55,345 nt of DNA from Prevotella sp. (GTDB taxonomy: Bacteria > Bacteroidota > Bacteroidia > Bacteroidales > Bacteroidaceae). Shown piece after piece: positions 34,113-42,769 of the stretch (within the stretch, counting starts at the first letter, position 1; every line of letters begins with the position of its first letter). Position numbers and translations under genes: made by a program. The stretch covers positions 1 to 55,345 of the forward strand of contig JAFRQC010000048.1 in NCBI GenBank assembly GCA_017428805.1, written 5' to 3'. The notes under the pieces were generated by a model. The model saw nothing but the letters and a program-made list of their open reading frames with translations. It was not told where the DNA came from and did not search any database.

Positions 34113-34120
34113 CAAAGATA
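34113..34120 (-). promoter_or_regulatory. -7 promoter box of the GH13 gene
   Basis: TATCTTTG on the minus strand, 36 bases before the ATG at 34076. Confidence 0.6.
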
Positions 34121-34285
34121 AGAAAAAAGCTGCTTGGCTATATTCCCAGCAGCTTATTTTCTGATATTTGTGATGTGCAATCGTTCGCATCCAATCTTAG
34201 ATCGACATCAGATACTTGATGCCGTTATTGGCCAGATCTCAGCCTAAAAAGGAGCAAAAGTCTTGGTTATTTCGGGAAATAAGCG

Positions 34286-34293
34286 TAATTTTG
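34286..34293 (+). promoter_or_regulatory. -7 promoter box of the 2-hydroxyacid dehydrogenase gene
   Basis: TAATTTTG, 27 bases before the ATG at 34321; a longer open frame starting at 34216 would contain this box, so the shorter start is preferred. Confidence 0.6.
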
Positions 34294-34320
34294 CAAACGA
34301 AAGGTTATGAAGGAGTGAAT

Positions 34321-35271
34321 ATGAAGATAGTAATACTTGACGGATATACGGCTAATCCTGGCGATTTGGCTTGGAAAGGGCTGGAGGCACTGGGCGAGTT
34401 GACGGTGTATGACCGCACCAAGGCCGATGAGACGGTAGCGAGGGCTGCCGATGCAGAAGTTGTGTTGACCAACAAGGTCATTATCAGCAGAGAGGTCATC
34501 GCCCAACTGCCTCAGCTAAGATATATCGGCGTGCTGGCTACGGGTTATAACGTGGTGGACATCAAAGCTGCCCACGAAAGGGGCATCATCGTAACCAACG
34601 TTCCTGCCTACAGCACCGAGAGCGTGGCGCAGATGGTGTTTGCGCATTTGCTGACTGTGACAAACCGTACGGAGCATTACGCCATTCTTAATCGCAAAGG
34701 CCGCTGGAGCACAAATCCCGATTTCTGCTATTGGGATACGGAGCTGACGGAGCTGGCGGGTAAGACCTTCGGCATCGTAGGACTGGGAAACATCGGACGG
34801 CGTGTGGCTCAGATAGCACTCGCCTTCGGAATGAGGGTGAAAGCGCTGACGAGCAAGGCCTCAGATGCCTTACCTGATGGCATCGAGAAGGCATCATTGG
34901 AAGAACTGCTCTCGACCTCGGATGTCGTGTCGCTGCATTGTCCGCTGACGGACAGTAACCGTCAGATGATAAACAGCGAGACGCTGCGACTGATGAAGCC
35001 CACGGCCATTCTCATCAATACCGGACGTGGACCGTTGGTGGACGATCAGGCTGTAGCCGAGGCTCTTGAAGATGGGAGGCTTGCCGCCTTTTGTGCCGAT
35101 GTGCTTACTGAGGAACCGCCGAAGGCAGACAATCCGCTGTTGAAACAGCCGAATGTCTTCATCACCCCTCACATCGCCTGGGCCACGAAAGAGGCTCGCA
35201 GTCGTCTGATACAGGTTGCCACAGACAATGTCCGCTCATTCCTGAGCGGCAAAGCCATCAATGTTGTATAG
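34321..35271 (+). CDS. D-2-hydroxyacid dehydrogenase (glycerate/hydroxypyruvate type)
   Basis: A 316-residue NAD-dependent oxidoreductase. It has the Rossmann motif GIVGLGNIGRR and the catalytic triad Arg in INTGRGPLVD, Glu in DVLTEEPP and His in ITPHIAWAT. The family interconverts hydroxypyruvate or glyoxylate with the D-hydroxyacid; close Bacteroidetes homologs are annotated as glycerate dehydrogenase. Its last 14 bp overlap the end of the convergent HMA-protein gene. Confidence 0.9.
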   Translation: MKIVILDGYTANPGDLAWKGLEALGELTVYDRTKADETVARAADAEVVLTNKVIISREVIAQLPQLRYIGVLATGYNVVDIKAAHERGIIVTNVPAYSTESVAQMVFAHLLTVTNRTEHYAILNRKGRWSTNPDFCYWDTELTELAGKTFGIVGLGNIGRRVAQIALAFGMRVKALTSKASDALPDGIEKASLEELLSTSDVVSLHCPLTDSNRQMINSETLRLMKPTAILINTGRGPLVDDQAVAEALEDGRLAAFCADVLTEEPPKADNPLLKQPNVFITPHIAWATKEARSRLIQVATDNVRSFLSGKAINVV

Positions 35272-35572
35272 ATTCGGCTGACTTTGTGTCAGTTGTTTTC
35301 ACTTCACGGGCCTCATACTTGATCTTCTCGAAACCCTTGATGATATCCTCAACGGTGGTCTTGTCGGCATCATACTCAATGGTGACGGTCTTGTCCTCAA
35401 GGTTGGTCTTGATGCTCTTGACACCCTTCTCAAAGCGGATGTTGTCCTTGATTTTCTTCTCACAGCCCGTGCAATGCATCTCAGGGTTGGTAATCAGCAC
35501 GACGGTCTTGATGTCCTTGGCAAAGCAGACACCTGCGAATGCTAATGCGATGAATAATGCTTTTGTTCTCAT
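35258..35572 (-). CDS. exported heavy-metal-associated (HMA) domain protein
   Basis: A 104-residue protein with a signal peptide (MRTKALFIALAFAGVCFA) and one HMA ferredoxin-like domain whose metal motif is MHCTGC. HMA proteins carry Cu(I) or similar metals. ATG 35572 is chosen because it overlaps the stop of the upstream TonB receptor gene by 4 bp (ATGA). The pair of TonB receptor and exported HMA protein recurs in Bacteroidetes and suggests that the receptor's cargo is a metal or metal complex. Confidence 0.88.
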   Translation of the reverse strand: MRTKALFIALAFAGVCFAKDIKTVVLITNPEMHCTGCEKKIKDNIRFEKGVKSIKTNLEDKTVTIEYDADKTTVEDIIKGFEKIKYEAREVKTTDTKSAESIQH

Positions 35573-37545
35573 ATCTTTTCCCAATTTAATCTGATTCCTA
35601 TATAATAGATGGCTCCGTGGACTGGACCCCAGACCATCGTGGCATCGAAGTCAGGTCCCCAGGGGTCATCGGCAGCGATGATGGGATGGCTCTGACGACG
35701 GCCCGTAATATTCTCACCGCCAGCATAGATGCTCCAATGGCGGAAGAAACGGGTGACCTGTGCATTCAGTTGTTCGTAGCCTTTATAGCGGCTGTCCCAC
35801 GACGGGGAACCATCGGCGGTGGTATAAGGATCTGGCATACGCCCGCCACCATTGAGTTGCAGCGTAGCGTCGAACTGCCACTTGCCTAAGCCCGGCTTGT
35901 ACTGGGCAGTGACAAGGCCCTTGTATTTGTTGGTGAGGGGTTTTTCGCGGAGGATGCCACCATACGTCGATTTCACGTTGGTGCGACGATAAGTGGCGGT
36001 GAGGGTGAAGCCATCAAAGAGTTCGCAAGTAGCCTCAGCCTGCCAAGTGTGTGAATAACTGTCGCCCACAAGGTTTGTGAAATGGACGGCGTGAGGGTTG
36101 CTGTCCATATCGATGAGTATCTGGTGGAGGAACGTCGTGTAATAATACTCCGCACTCAGATCGAGTCTCTTCTCACCGATGGGTATGCTGAGGGCAGCAC
36201 TCAAGCCACAGTTCCAAGCCTCTTCCTGGTCGAGATCGTCGTCGATGATGATCTGACGACTGCTGGCCATCAGGTAGTTGTACTCCGCCAGCACGTGGTT
36301 GGTGCGATAGCCCTTGCCGATGCTGCCGCGCAGGGTCAGGATGTCGTTAGGCGAATACTTCAAATGCATACGGGGGGTGATGAAACTGCCGTAGATATTG
36401 CTGTGATCCCAGCGCATCCCACCCATCAGCGTGAACTGCTCACCTATTTTATACGTATATTGGGCATAGGCGCCAGGTGTTGTCTCGTCGAAGTCGAAAT
36501 GATCATGATTCAGACTGATGCCTGTCGAGAGGCTGTGATGCTCATTGAAGTCGGTCTCGAACAGCAGCGAGGCATAACCGTTGCGCTGGTCGGAATTGTA
36601 CTGCTTATGCCCGTAGAGTGCTTTCTCATGATGCAGCGAACCAGAGAGAATCAAGGCAATGTTTGACGCATGCTCAGGATCGAAGATATAGGCGTTCTTG
36701 ACGAAGGCTTCGTAGCGTTCGTTGGTGATGTCAATTGTATAGGGGTGAGTAGCGAGAGTTGAGTGGTGAGAGGATATCTGTCCACTTTCGCGATGCTCCT
36801 TGAGTCCTTTTACGGATGCCTGAAAGATATAGTTGTCGCCCATCCCCGCCCAACGGCTCATGAGTGATCCCTGCCGTACCTTGGGCATGTCGGCAAAACC
36901 GTCGTCGTTATCGTCATGCGCCTTGTCGAGTATCTCATAGTGACCCAACAATGCCGTGCTCCAACGATTCGACAGGTGCAGGTTCGCCCCAAGGTTCGCC
37001 TCCAGTTTTCCCTTCGTGTTATAATAGAGATTCGCATCAGCAAAGGGTGTAGCCTGCGATTTCTTGAACTCCACATTGATTTGTCCTGTGATGCTCTCGT
37101 AGCCATTCTTCACCGACGAAGCCCCCTTCGACACTTGAATGCTCTGCATCCACGGCCCTGGGATGTAACCTAACGAATAGGGAGCCGCAGCACCACGATA
37201 ATTGGGAATATTCTCCGTGAGCATCTGCACATAGGTGCCGCTCAGACCTAACAGTTTAATCTGTTGTGCACCAGTTGCGGCATCAGCATAGTTCACGTCA
37301 ACCGAGGGATTAGTGGTAAAACTCTCCCCCAGATTACAGCAGGCAGCACGCAGCAATTCACTGCTACTGATAAAATCCGTATTACCCAGCCCTTTGGTCT
37401 TCACCCGTCCAGCCTTCGACGAAACACTCACCTCCTGCAACTGCTCCGACCTTATGACACTATCCACTTCTTCAGGGACCTGGCCATAAGTCCCCGAAGC
37501 AGTCAATAGTGCGGCTATCATCCAGCCGAAGAGTCTCTTGCCCAT
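35569..37545 (-). CDS. TonB-dependent receptor paired with an HMA protein
   Basis: A 658-residue outer-membrane receptor with signal peptide (cleavage near TYGQ), plug domain (LQEVSVSSKAGRVKTKG, KLLGLSGTYVQMLTENIPNY, VSKGASSVKNGYESITGQIN) and barrel ending HGAIYYIGIRLNWEKI. The plug carries an adjacent cysteine pair (RAACCNLGES). A 7-bp array (36745-36772) adds an outer loop HHSTLATHPYT. It is the fifth gene of the operon that begins with the ATP-grasp gene and is coupled to the HMA gene. Confidence 0.88.
   Translation of the reverse strand: MGKRLFGWMIAALLTASGTYGQVPEEVDSVIRSEQLQEVSVSSKAGRVKTKGLGNTDFISSSELLRAACCNLGESFTTNPSVDVNYADAATGAQQIKLLGLSGTYVQMLTENIPNYRGAAAPYSLGYIPGPWMQSIQVSKGASSVKNGYESITGQINVEFKKSQATPFADANLYYNTKGKLEANLGANLHLSNRWSTALLGHYEILDKAHDDNDDGFADMPKVRQGSLMSRWAGMGDNYIFQASVKGLKEHRESGQISSHHSTLATHPYTIDITNERYEAFVKNAYIFDPEHASNIALILSGSLHHEKALYGHKQYNSDQRNGYASLLFETDFNEHHSLSTGISLNHDHFDFDETTPGAYAQYTYKIGEQFTLMGGMRWDHSNIYGSFITPRMHLKYSPNDILTLRGSIGKGYRTNHVLAEYNYLMASSRQIIIDDDLDQEEAWNCGLSAALSIPIGEKRLDLSAEYYYTTFLHQILIDMDSNPHAVHFTNLVGDSYSHTWQAEATCELFDGFTLTATYRRTNVKSTYGGILREKPLTNKYKGLVTAQYKPGLGKWQFDATLQLNGGGRMPDPYTTADGSPSWDSRYKGYEQLNAQVTRFFRHWSIYAGGENITGRRQSHPIIAADDPWGPDFDATMVWGPVHGAIYYIGIRLNWEKI
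36745..36772. repeat. four in-frame 7-bp units in the TonB receptor gene
   Basis: Units gtgagta, gcgagag, ttgagtg and gtgagag lie in an extracellular-loop region of the receptor, encoding a His/Thr/Ser-rich segment. Confidence 0.7.
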
Positions 37546-37554
37546 CTATAAAAA

Positions 37555-37935
37555 CTAAATAACTTCTGCCACGACTTCAATCTCAACTAATGCACCTTTC
37601 GGCAAGGTCTTGACGGCCACGGCAGAGCGTGCGGGATATGGCTCTGCAAAGAACTCTGCATAGACGGCGTTCATGTCGGCAAAGTCATTCATGTCAGCCA
37701 TGAACACCGTAGTCTTTATTACATTGCCCATCGTCAGCCCGGCTTCTTCAAGAATAGCCTGAACGTTGGTCAACGACTGACGAGTCTGTTCCTTGATACC
37801 TCCCTCTACAAAACTGCCAGTGGCAGGGCCGATGGGAATCTGCCCAGAGGTATAGACAAGATTTCCAACTTTGATGGCCTGGCTGTACGGCCCAATGGCT
37901 GCAGGAGCCTTAGATGTATTAATTACTTCTTTCAT
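37555..37935 (-). CDS. ridA: RidA-family enamine/imine deaminase
   Basis: A 126-residue member of the RidA/YjgF/UK114 family, which hydrolyses reactive enamines released by PLP enzymes. Conserved features are [16 protein letters not shown] at the start, VYTSGQIPI, and the carboxylate-binding Arg in [20 protein letters not shown]. It is 5 bp after the GNAT gene and 9 bp before the TonB receptor gene. Confidence 0.95.
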   Translation of the reverse strand: MKEVINTSKAPAAIGPYSQAIKVGNLVYTSGQIPIGPATGSFVEGGIKEQTRQSLTNVQAILEEAGLTMGNVIKTTVFMADMNDFADMNAVYAEFFAEPYPARSAVAVKTLPKGALVEIEVVAEVI

Positions 37936-37940
37936 ACCTA

Positions 37941-38435
37941 TTATTTGAGTTTCTTTATTAAATCCTTGACCATAAATATGGTAGTTGCGGTATGCCCTGA
38001 GTTGCCAAGACGCTGAGGAATATGCCGGAATCCATGGCGCTCGTACATGGACACTGCATCGGAGAACTGCGGAAACGACTCGATATACAGATGACTATAG
38101 CCAGCCTTGCGAGCCCCTTCGATTGCCTGGCGGAACAGCTTTGAGCCATAGCCGAGGCCACGGGCTGCGGGTGACAGATAGAACTTTACCAGTTCGGCAT
38201 AACCTTCGGGCAGCCCCTCGGTCGGATAGTAGCCACAGCCTCCAAGAACAATCCCATTGTCAGCGGCTACCCAATACCCGGCATTCTTCCCTGCCAGCGC
38301 ATCGAAGACATGCTCCGTCCGAGGGTCATCATAAACGGTATTGACCAGCGGAGCACCATATTCCTCAAAAACGGAACGGATGATATTGGCCAACTGTAGC
38401 TGGTCTTTCTCTTCTATATGTCTGATGTCGGCCAT
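37941..38435 (-). CDS. GNAT-family N-acetyltransferase
   Basis: A 164-residue acyl-CoA-dependent transferase. The CoA-binding segment is [11 protein letters not shown] (R/Q-x-x-G-x-G/A) preceded by the strand [10 protein letters not shown]; the C-terminal part has MYERHGF. The substrate is unknown. It lies between the esterase and ridA genes, 9 and 5 bp from them. Confidence 0.88.
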   Translation of the reverse strand: MADIRHIEEKDQLQLANIIRSVFEEYGAPLVNTVYDDPRTEHVFDALAGKNAGYWVAADNGIVLGGCGYYPTEGLPEGYAELVKFYLSPAARGLGYGSKLFRQAIEGARKAGYSHLYIESFPQFSDAVSMYERHGFRHIPQRLGNSGHTATTIFMVKDLIKKLK

Positions 38436-38444
38436 ACCATCTTC

Positions 38445-39203
38445 TTAAATTACATACTCCACACCCGTGTCGGTCAGGATGTGCTGCATGAAATAGACCA
38501 CCTGCTTGCGCCACCAGGCCCAGTCGTGGGCAACGTCGTGGCCCCAATAGTCGATCCAGGCGGGGACGTTCTTCTCCTTCAACAGGGCATCCATCTGACG
38601 GGTGCTGTCGAGCAGTTCGTCCTCCCAGGCACCCTGGCCCACGCACATCACGATGCGGCGGTGACGGTACAGGTCCCAATAGGGATGGTCGGCGGGCATC
38701 GAGCGCAGGAAATCGTAGGGCGAGTTGTCGTAGATAAGCGGATCGTTGTAGTTGGGGAAGAAATAGCCCGCATAGTAGAGTCCGCTCAGTGCCAGCAGCG
38801 TGTCGAAGAGGTCGGGGCGGCGGAAGAAGAAGTTTCCGGCGTGAAAACCGCCCATACTACAGCCCGTGACGATAAAAGTCTCGTCGGGATGGCGGCGCAC
38901 ATCTGGTATCAGTTCGTCCACAATATAATGGAACCACTGTTCATGGAGTGCTATGCGGCGGTGATGGTCGCCCTGCAAGTCGCTCCACGTCTCGCGGTCG
39001 ATGCTGTCAACACAGATAAGCCGGATAAGTCCGCGGTCGATGAAGCCGGAGAGCACGCCCACCATGTCAAAGTCCTGATAGTCGTAAAAACGTCCGTCCT
39101 GTGACGGGAAGACCAGCACGGGATGTCCCTCAGTGCCGTAGGTCTTGTATTCCATGTCACGCCCGAGAGCGTTGCTGTATTTCTTCACGTAATTGATATT
39201 CAT
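38445..39203 (-). CDS. esterase-like alpha/beta hydrolase
   Basis: A 252-residue cytoplasmic hydrolase. The nucleophile elbow is TGCSMGGFHAG, with a Cys before the catalytic Ser; likely acid and base residues follow in VGQGAWED and GHDVAHDW. It resembles the esterase D/putative-esterase group. The start overlaps the stop of the ATP-grasp gene by 4 bp (ATGA), so the two are made together, perhaps forming and breaking the same bond. Confidence 0.8.
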   Translation of the reverse strand: MNINYVKKYSNALGRDMEYKTYGTEGHPVLVFPSQDGRFYDYQDFDMVGVLSGFIDRGLIRLICVDSIDRETWSDLQGDHHRRIALHEQWFHYIVDELIPDVRRHPDETFIVTGCSMGGFHAGNFFFRRPDLFDTLLALSGLYYAGYFFPNYNDPLIYDNSPYDFLRSMPADHPYWDLYRHRRIVMCVGQGAWEDELLDSTRQMDALLKEKNVPAWIDYWGHDVAHDWAWWRKQVVYFMQHILTDTGVEYVI

Positions 39204-40393
39204 TGTTTTGAATGTACATAATTAATAAACTCCTGCACCTCGTCCATCGTGTTGAGACGGACGGTGTACATCTGCTGTCCCATGGCAGCCGAGAACAGTT
39301 CGGGCATGCGCTCGCACATCATCAGCTGTCCGCTGTAGCGATTCTTCACCTCGTTGTGGCTGTGGCGGTAGCGGTAGATGTCGCGGCGACTGGCGAAGGC
39401 GCAGTAATAGGGTTTGCCCTCCTCGGTGCGCAGCTCGTCGAAGGCAACCATGTCGGCCCATACCTTATAGACGTCAGTCGAGTGTGCATAGTTGATCATG
39501 TCGGGCGTATAGCCTCCTGCCGGACGCATGTTTACTTCCAAGGCCACAAAGTCGCCGATGTTGCCAAGACCCGGACGGTCGCTGTCGAGACGGAAGAACT
39601 CCAGATGTACGAAGCGGCTCACCACGCCGAAGGCCTTCACTGTACGACGGCCTAACTGACGCAACGGCTCAGGCGTCTCCTTATCGACGTAGTACGACAG
39701 GTCGAGCTTCAGGTTCACGATGTCCATGATGGACGGCGGCCAGACGGTCATCGACTCGAACAGCGGCTCGCCCTTGCTGTCGATGACGGCATCGTAGGAG
39801 CATATCTCGCCCGTAATGAACTCTTCGACCACGTACTGGTTGGCATGCGGTTCCTTGGCATAGAAGTCAGCCAGCTCCGCCTCGTTGCTGATCTTGTAAG
39901 TACCGCTGGCACCCACACCCACGTCGGGCTTGGCGATGATGGGATAGCCCACCTCGGCGGCAAATGCAGCCACGGCCTCGCGTCCTGCCGAAGCCAGCGT
40001 CTGACGCGCCGTCGGTATGCCGCCCTCCAGATAGTGCTTCTTCATCTCCGACTTCTCCTTGATGCTGCGGATGCGGTCGGCCTGTATACCCGTCACGACG
40101 TTGAAGTCCGTGCGCAACCGGGCGTCCTGCTCCAGCCAGTACTCGTTGTTCGACTCAATCCAGTCGATGCGTCCGTAGCGGTAGGCGAAGTAGGCCACGC
40201 CGCGATACACCTCGTCGTAGTTCTCCAGCGAGTCCACGCGGTAGTACTCCGTCAGCGACTCCTTCAGCTCCGGCTGCAATAAATCATAGTGTACGTCAGC
40301 GATAGCCAGTACCGTCACGCCGTTCTGGCTGAGCCGCTGGCAGAACTGCCAGTACGTATGCGGGAAATGGGGCGATATAAATACGAAATTCAT
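39200..40393 (-). CDS. ATP-grasp domain ligase
   Basis: A 397-residue protein of the ATP-grasp superfamily, which joins a carboxylate to an amine or thiol through an acyl phosphate. Visible parts are the N-terminal MNFVFISPHFPHTYWQFC, the nucleotide-binding lysines in VGYPIIAKPDVGVGASGTY, VVEEFITGEICSYDAVI, and the metal-binding FVALEVNMRPAGGYTPD. ATG 40393 lies downstream of the -7 box at 40419. It heads a six-gene operon with an esterase, GNAT, RidA, TonB receptor and HMA protein. The substrate is not known. Confidence 0.85.
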   Translation of the reverse strand: MNFVFISPHFPHTYWQFCQRLSQNGVTVLAIADVHYDLLQPELKESLTEYYRVDSLENYDEVYRGVAYFAYRYGRIDWIESNNEYWLEQDARLRTDFNVVTGIQADRIRSIKEKSEMKKHYLEGGIPTARQTLASAGREAVAAFAAEVGYPIIAKPDVGVGASGTYKISNEAELADFYAKEPHANQYVVEEFITGEICSYDAVIDSKGEPLFESMTVWPPSIMDIVNLKLDLSYYVDKETPEPLRQLGRRTVKAFGVVSRFVHLEFFRLDSDRPGLGNIGDFVALEVNMRPAGGYTPDMINYAHSTDVYKVWADMVAFDELRTEEGKPYYCAFASRRDIYRYRHSHNEVKNRYSGQLMMCERMPELFSAAMGQQMYTVRLNTMDEVQEFINYVHSKQ

Positions 40394-40418
40394 AAGTCTA
40401 ATCTTCAATTTTTGCGTG

Positions 40419-40426
40419 CAAAGGTA
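40419..40426 (-). promoter_or_regulatory. -7 promoter box of the ATP-grasp operon
   Basis: TACCTTTG on the minus strand, 25 bases before the ATG at 40393; probably serves all six genes down to 35258. Confidence 0.6.
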
Positions 40427-40511
40427 CAACTTTCTCAGCAGAATCCGCACGATGACGCGAGAAAAAGCGATAAATATACCTAACTCATGGTACGATTTAG
40501 AATTAATTTCG

Positions 40512-40519
40512 TACCTTTG
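40512..40519 (+). promoter_or_regulatory. -7 promoter box of tcdA
   Basis: TACCTTTG, 21 bases before the ATG at 40541. This sets the start, since the longer frame would cross the promoter. Confidence 0.6.
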
Positions 40520-40540
40520 CGCCCGAAAAAGAAAAAGACG

Positions 40541-41338
40541 ATGGCAATACAAGATGCGATATTCAGGCGTTCAGAGCTATTGCTCGGCGACGAGGCGATG
40601 GAACGGATAGCCCAGAAACGGGTGATAATTTTTGGTGTAGGCGGCGTAGGGTCGTGGTGCGCTGAGAGTCTGGTGCGCAGCGGCATCCGACAGTTAACGA
40701 TTGTCGACTCTGACCGTGTGTGCATCACTAACATCAATCGCCAACTGATGGCAACGACGAAGACCGTGGGGCAAGTGAAAGTAGATGCCCTGAGAGAACG
40801 CCTTCTCTGTATTAACCCTTCAGCAGAGATTACGGCGCTACAGCAGATATTTTCAGAAGAAACGGCAGATAGTTTCGCGCTTGACAGTTACGACTTTATC
40901 ATTGACGCCATCGACTCATTAAAGGACAAGGCAGCCCTCATCCTCCTGGCTTGCCGCACGAAAGCCAAATTCTTCTCTTCGATGGGCGCTGCGCTGAAGA
41001 TGGATCCAACTCGCATTAAAGTAACGGAGTTCTGGAAAGTGCAGGGTGATCCGTTGGCACGCGCACTCCGTAAGAAGTTCAAGAGTCAAGGAAAGTACCC
41101 CAAGCGCAAATTCCAATGCGTCTTTAGCGATGAGCTTTTGACTAACCGCGGCCATAATGCCACCTGCGGCACAGAGCAGTGTATGTGTCCCAAAGCGAAA
41201 AATGGTCCAGGTGATCAAAATCTCCTGAACCATGAATGGTGCTCGTCGAAGGCTCAGATTAACGGAACCCTGGCCCATATCACCGCTATTTTTGGTTTTA
41301 TGCTGGCAGGATTAGTGATTCAGGACGCTGCGAAGTAA
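40541..41338 (+). CDS. tcdA: tRNA threonylcarbamoyladenosine dehydratase
   Basis: TcdA converts t6A37 in tRNA to its cyclic form. The 265 residues show an E1-like adenylating fold: RRSELLLGDEAMERI, nucleotide-binding FGVGGVGSWCAESLVRSG, the YDFIIDAIDSLKDKAALI segment and a Cys-rich stretch near the C-terminus. Unlike the ThiF-type protein at 44139-44948, it has the TcdA-typical opening and lies apart from sulfur-carrier genes. Its last 41 bp overlap the convergent pdxT gene. Confidence 0.92.
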   Translation: MAIQDAIFRRSELLLGDEAMERIAQKRVIIFGVGGVGSWCAESLVRSGIRQLTIVDSDRVCITNINRQLMATTKTVGQVKVDALRERLLCINPSAEITALQQIFSEETADSFALDSYDFIIDAIDSLKDKAALILLACRTKAKFFSSMGAALKMDPTRIKVTEFWKVQGDPLARALRKKFKSQGKYPKRKFQCVFSDELLTNRGHNATCGTEQCMCPKAKNGPGDQNLLNHEWCSSKAQINGTLAHITAIFGFMLAGLVIQDAAK

Positions 41339-41879
41339 TCCATTGTAGAAAATACTGATGGATTCGGAAATCATCATTCAATTCCGGGTGGAAAGCAGTG
41401 GCAAGCTGCCTACCTTGACTGGCAGCAACAATGTGGCCATCAATCTCTGAAAGAACCGAACATCGATCACTCAGCACATTTTCTATATAAGGTGCACGAA
41501 TAAATGTCATAGGGATATCATCACCTATATCCTCAACGCGACTTGTCGTATAAAAGCTGCCCAACTGTCGGCCGTATGCATTTCGACGCACACGGATGTC
41601 CATCGTTCCCAAATAGCCCTCAGACAAAAGTATCATGCCTGCACAGGTGCCAAAGACAGGCAGACCGTCAAGAATGGCCCGACGAACAGGATCGAAAAGG
41701 GAAAGTTCTTTAAGCAGACGCATCTGTACCGTACTTTCACCACCTGGCAGAATGAGACCGTCTTTAGGTTGTTGCCAATCCCTCATCTGGCGTATTTCAA
41801 AAGTATCTGCACCAAGTCGTTGCAACATCTGCTCGTGCTCGATGAATGCCCCTTGCAAGGCGAGTACTGCGATTCTCAT
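41298..41879 (-). CDS. pdxT: PLP synthase glutaminase subunit PdxT
   Basis: PdxT supplies ammonia from glutamine to PdxS. The 193 residues contain the glutaminase triad: Cys in [10 protein letters not shown] and His-x-Glu in TAFHPEL, plus [12 protein letters not shown]. Its start overlaps the pdxS stop by 4 bp. It is the last gene of the sulfur-operon arm that starts with the ThiS-like carrier. Confidence 0.96.
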   Translation of the reverse strand: MRIAVLALQGAFIEHEQMLQRLGADTFEIRQMRDWQQPKDGLILPGGESTVQMRLLKELSLFDPVRRAILDGLPVFGTCAGMILLSEGYLGTMDIRVRRNAYGRQLGSFYTTSRVEDIGDDIPMTFIRAPYIENVLSDRCSVLSEIDGHIVAASQGRQLATAFHPELNDDFRIHQYFLQWITSQRPESLILPA

Positions 41880-42751
41880 TTACCTCTTTCCGCCATTAAG
41901 AGCTCTATCTCCTGTTCGTTGATGCCTACCATCGCTTCGCCAAGATCCTCACTGAGTTTGGCTAACAACTGGGCATCTTGATAATTGGTCACAGCCTGCA
42001 CAATAGCAGAAGCACGCTTGGCAGGATTGCCGCTCTTGAAGATTCCACTGCCAACAAATACACCTTCAGCACCTAACTGCATCATCAGAGCCGCATCGGC
42101 AGGAGTAGCCACACCACCAGCAGCAAAGTTCACCACGGGCAGTTTGTCATTCTCATGAACGTATTGCACAAGTTCGTAGGGCGCTTGTAACTGTTTAGCA
42201 GCCTCGTAGAGCTCGTCTTCGCTCATCGACACCAGCCGACGGATTTCACTTTGCATCAGTCGCATATGACTCACCGCCTGCACCACGTCGCCCGTGCCCG
42301 GCTCGCCCTTTGTCCTGATCATCGTGGCACCCTCGGCAATACGGCGTAAAGCCTCACCCAGATTCTTCGCACCACAAACAAATGGCACGTCGAACTTCGT
42401 CTTGTCGATGTGATAGATGTTATCAGCAGGACTAAGAACCTCGCTTTCATCAATATAGTCAATCTCGATAGCCTGCAGAATCTGTGCCTCAGCAATGTGG
42501 CCGATACGGCATTTCGCCATCACGGGAATGCTCACAGCCTCCTGAATGCCACGAATCATCTTGGGATCACTCATTCTTGATACACCGCCTGCTGCACGGA
42601 TGTCGGCAGGGATCCTTTCCAAGGCCATCACAGCGCAGGCTCCTGCCTCTTCTGCAATACGTGCCTGTTCAGGGGTTGTCACGTCCATAATCACTCCGCC
42701 TTTCAGCATCTGGGCTAGTTGGCGGTTCAAATCACGTCTTTCGTTTGTCAT
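41876..42751 (-). CDS. pdxS: PLP synthase lyase subunit PdxS
   Basis: PdxS makes pyridoxal phosphate from ribose 5-phosphate, glyceraldehyde 3-phosphate and ammonia. The 291 residues are typical, with [31 protein letters not shown], the phosphate site and [20 protein letters not shown]. It lies 18 bp after serine acetyltransferase copy 2. PLP is the cofactor of the cysteine desulfurase and MetY encoded on the other arm, which gives a reason for its presence here. Confidence 0.97.
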   Translation of the reverse strand: MTNERRDLNRQLAQMLKGGVIMDVTTPEQARIAEEAGACAVMALERIPADIRAAGGVSRMSDPKMIRGIQEAVSIPVMAKCRIGHIAEAQILQAIEIDYIDESEVLSPADNIYHIDKTKFDVPFVCGAKNLGEALRRIAEGATMIRTKGEPGTGDVVQAVSHMRLMQSEIRRLVSMSEDELYEAAKQLQAPYELVQYVHENDKLPVVNFAAGGVATPADAALMMQLGAEGVFVGSGIFKSGNPAKRASAIVQAVTNYQDAQLLAKLSEDLGEAMVGINEQEIELLMAERGK

Positions 42752-42769
42752 TTTCCTAATCTTTTGTGT

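Noticed and set aside
40487..40540. N-terminal extension of tcdA
   Set aside because: The extension crosses the -7 box and is absent from the family's usual start.
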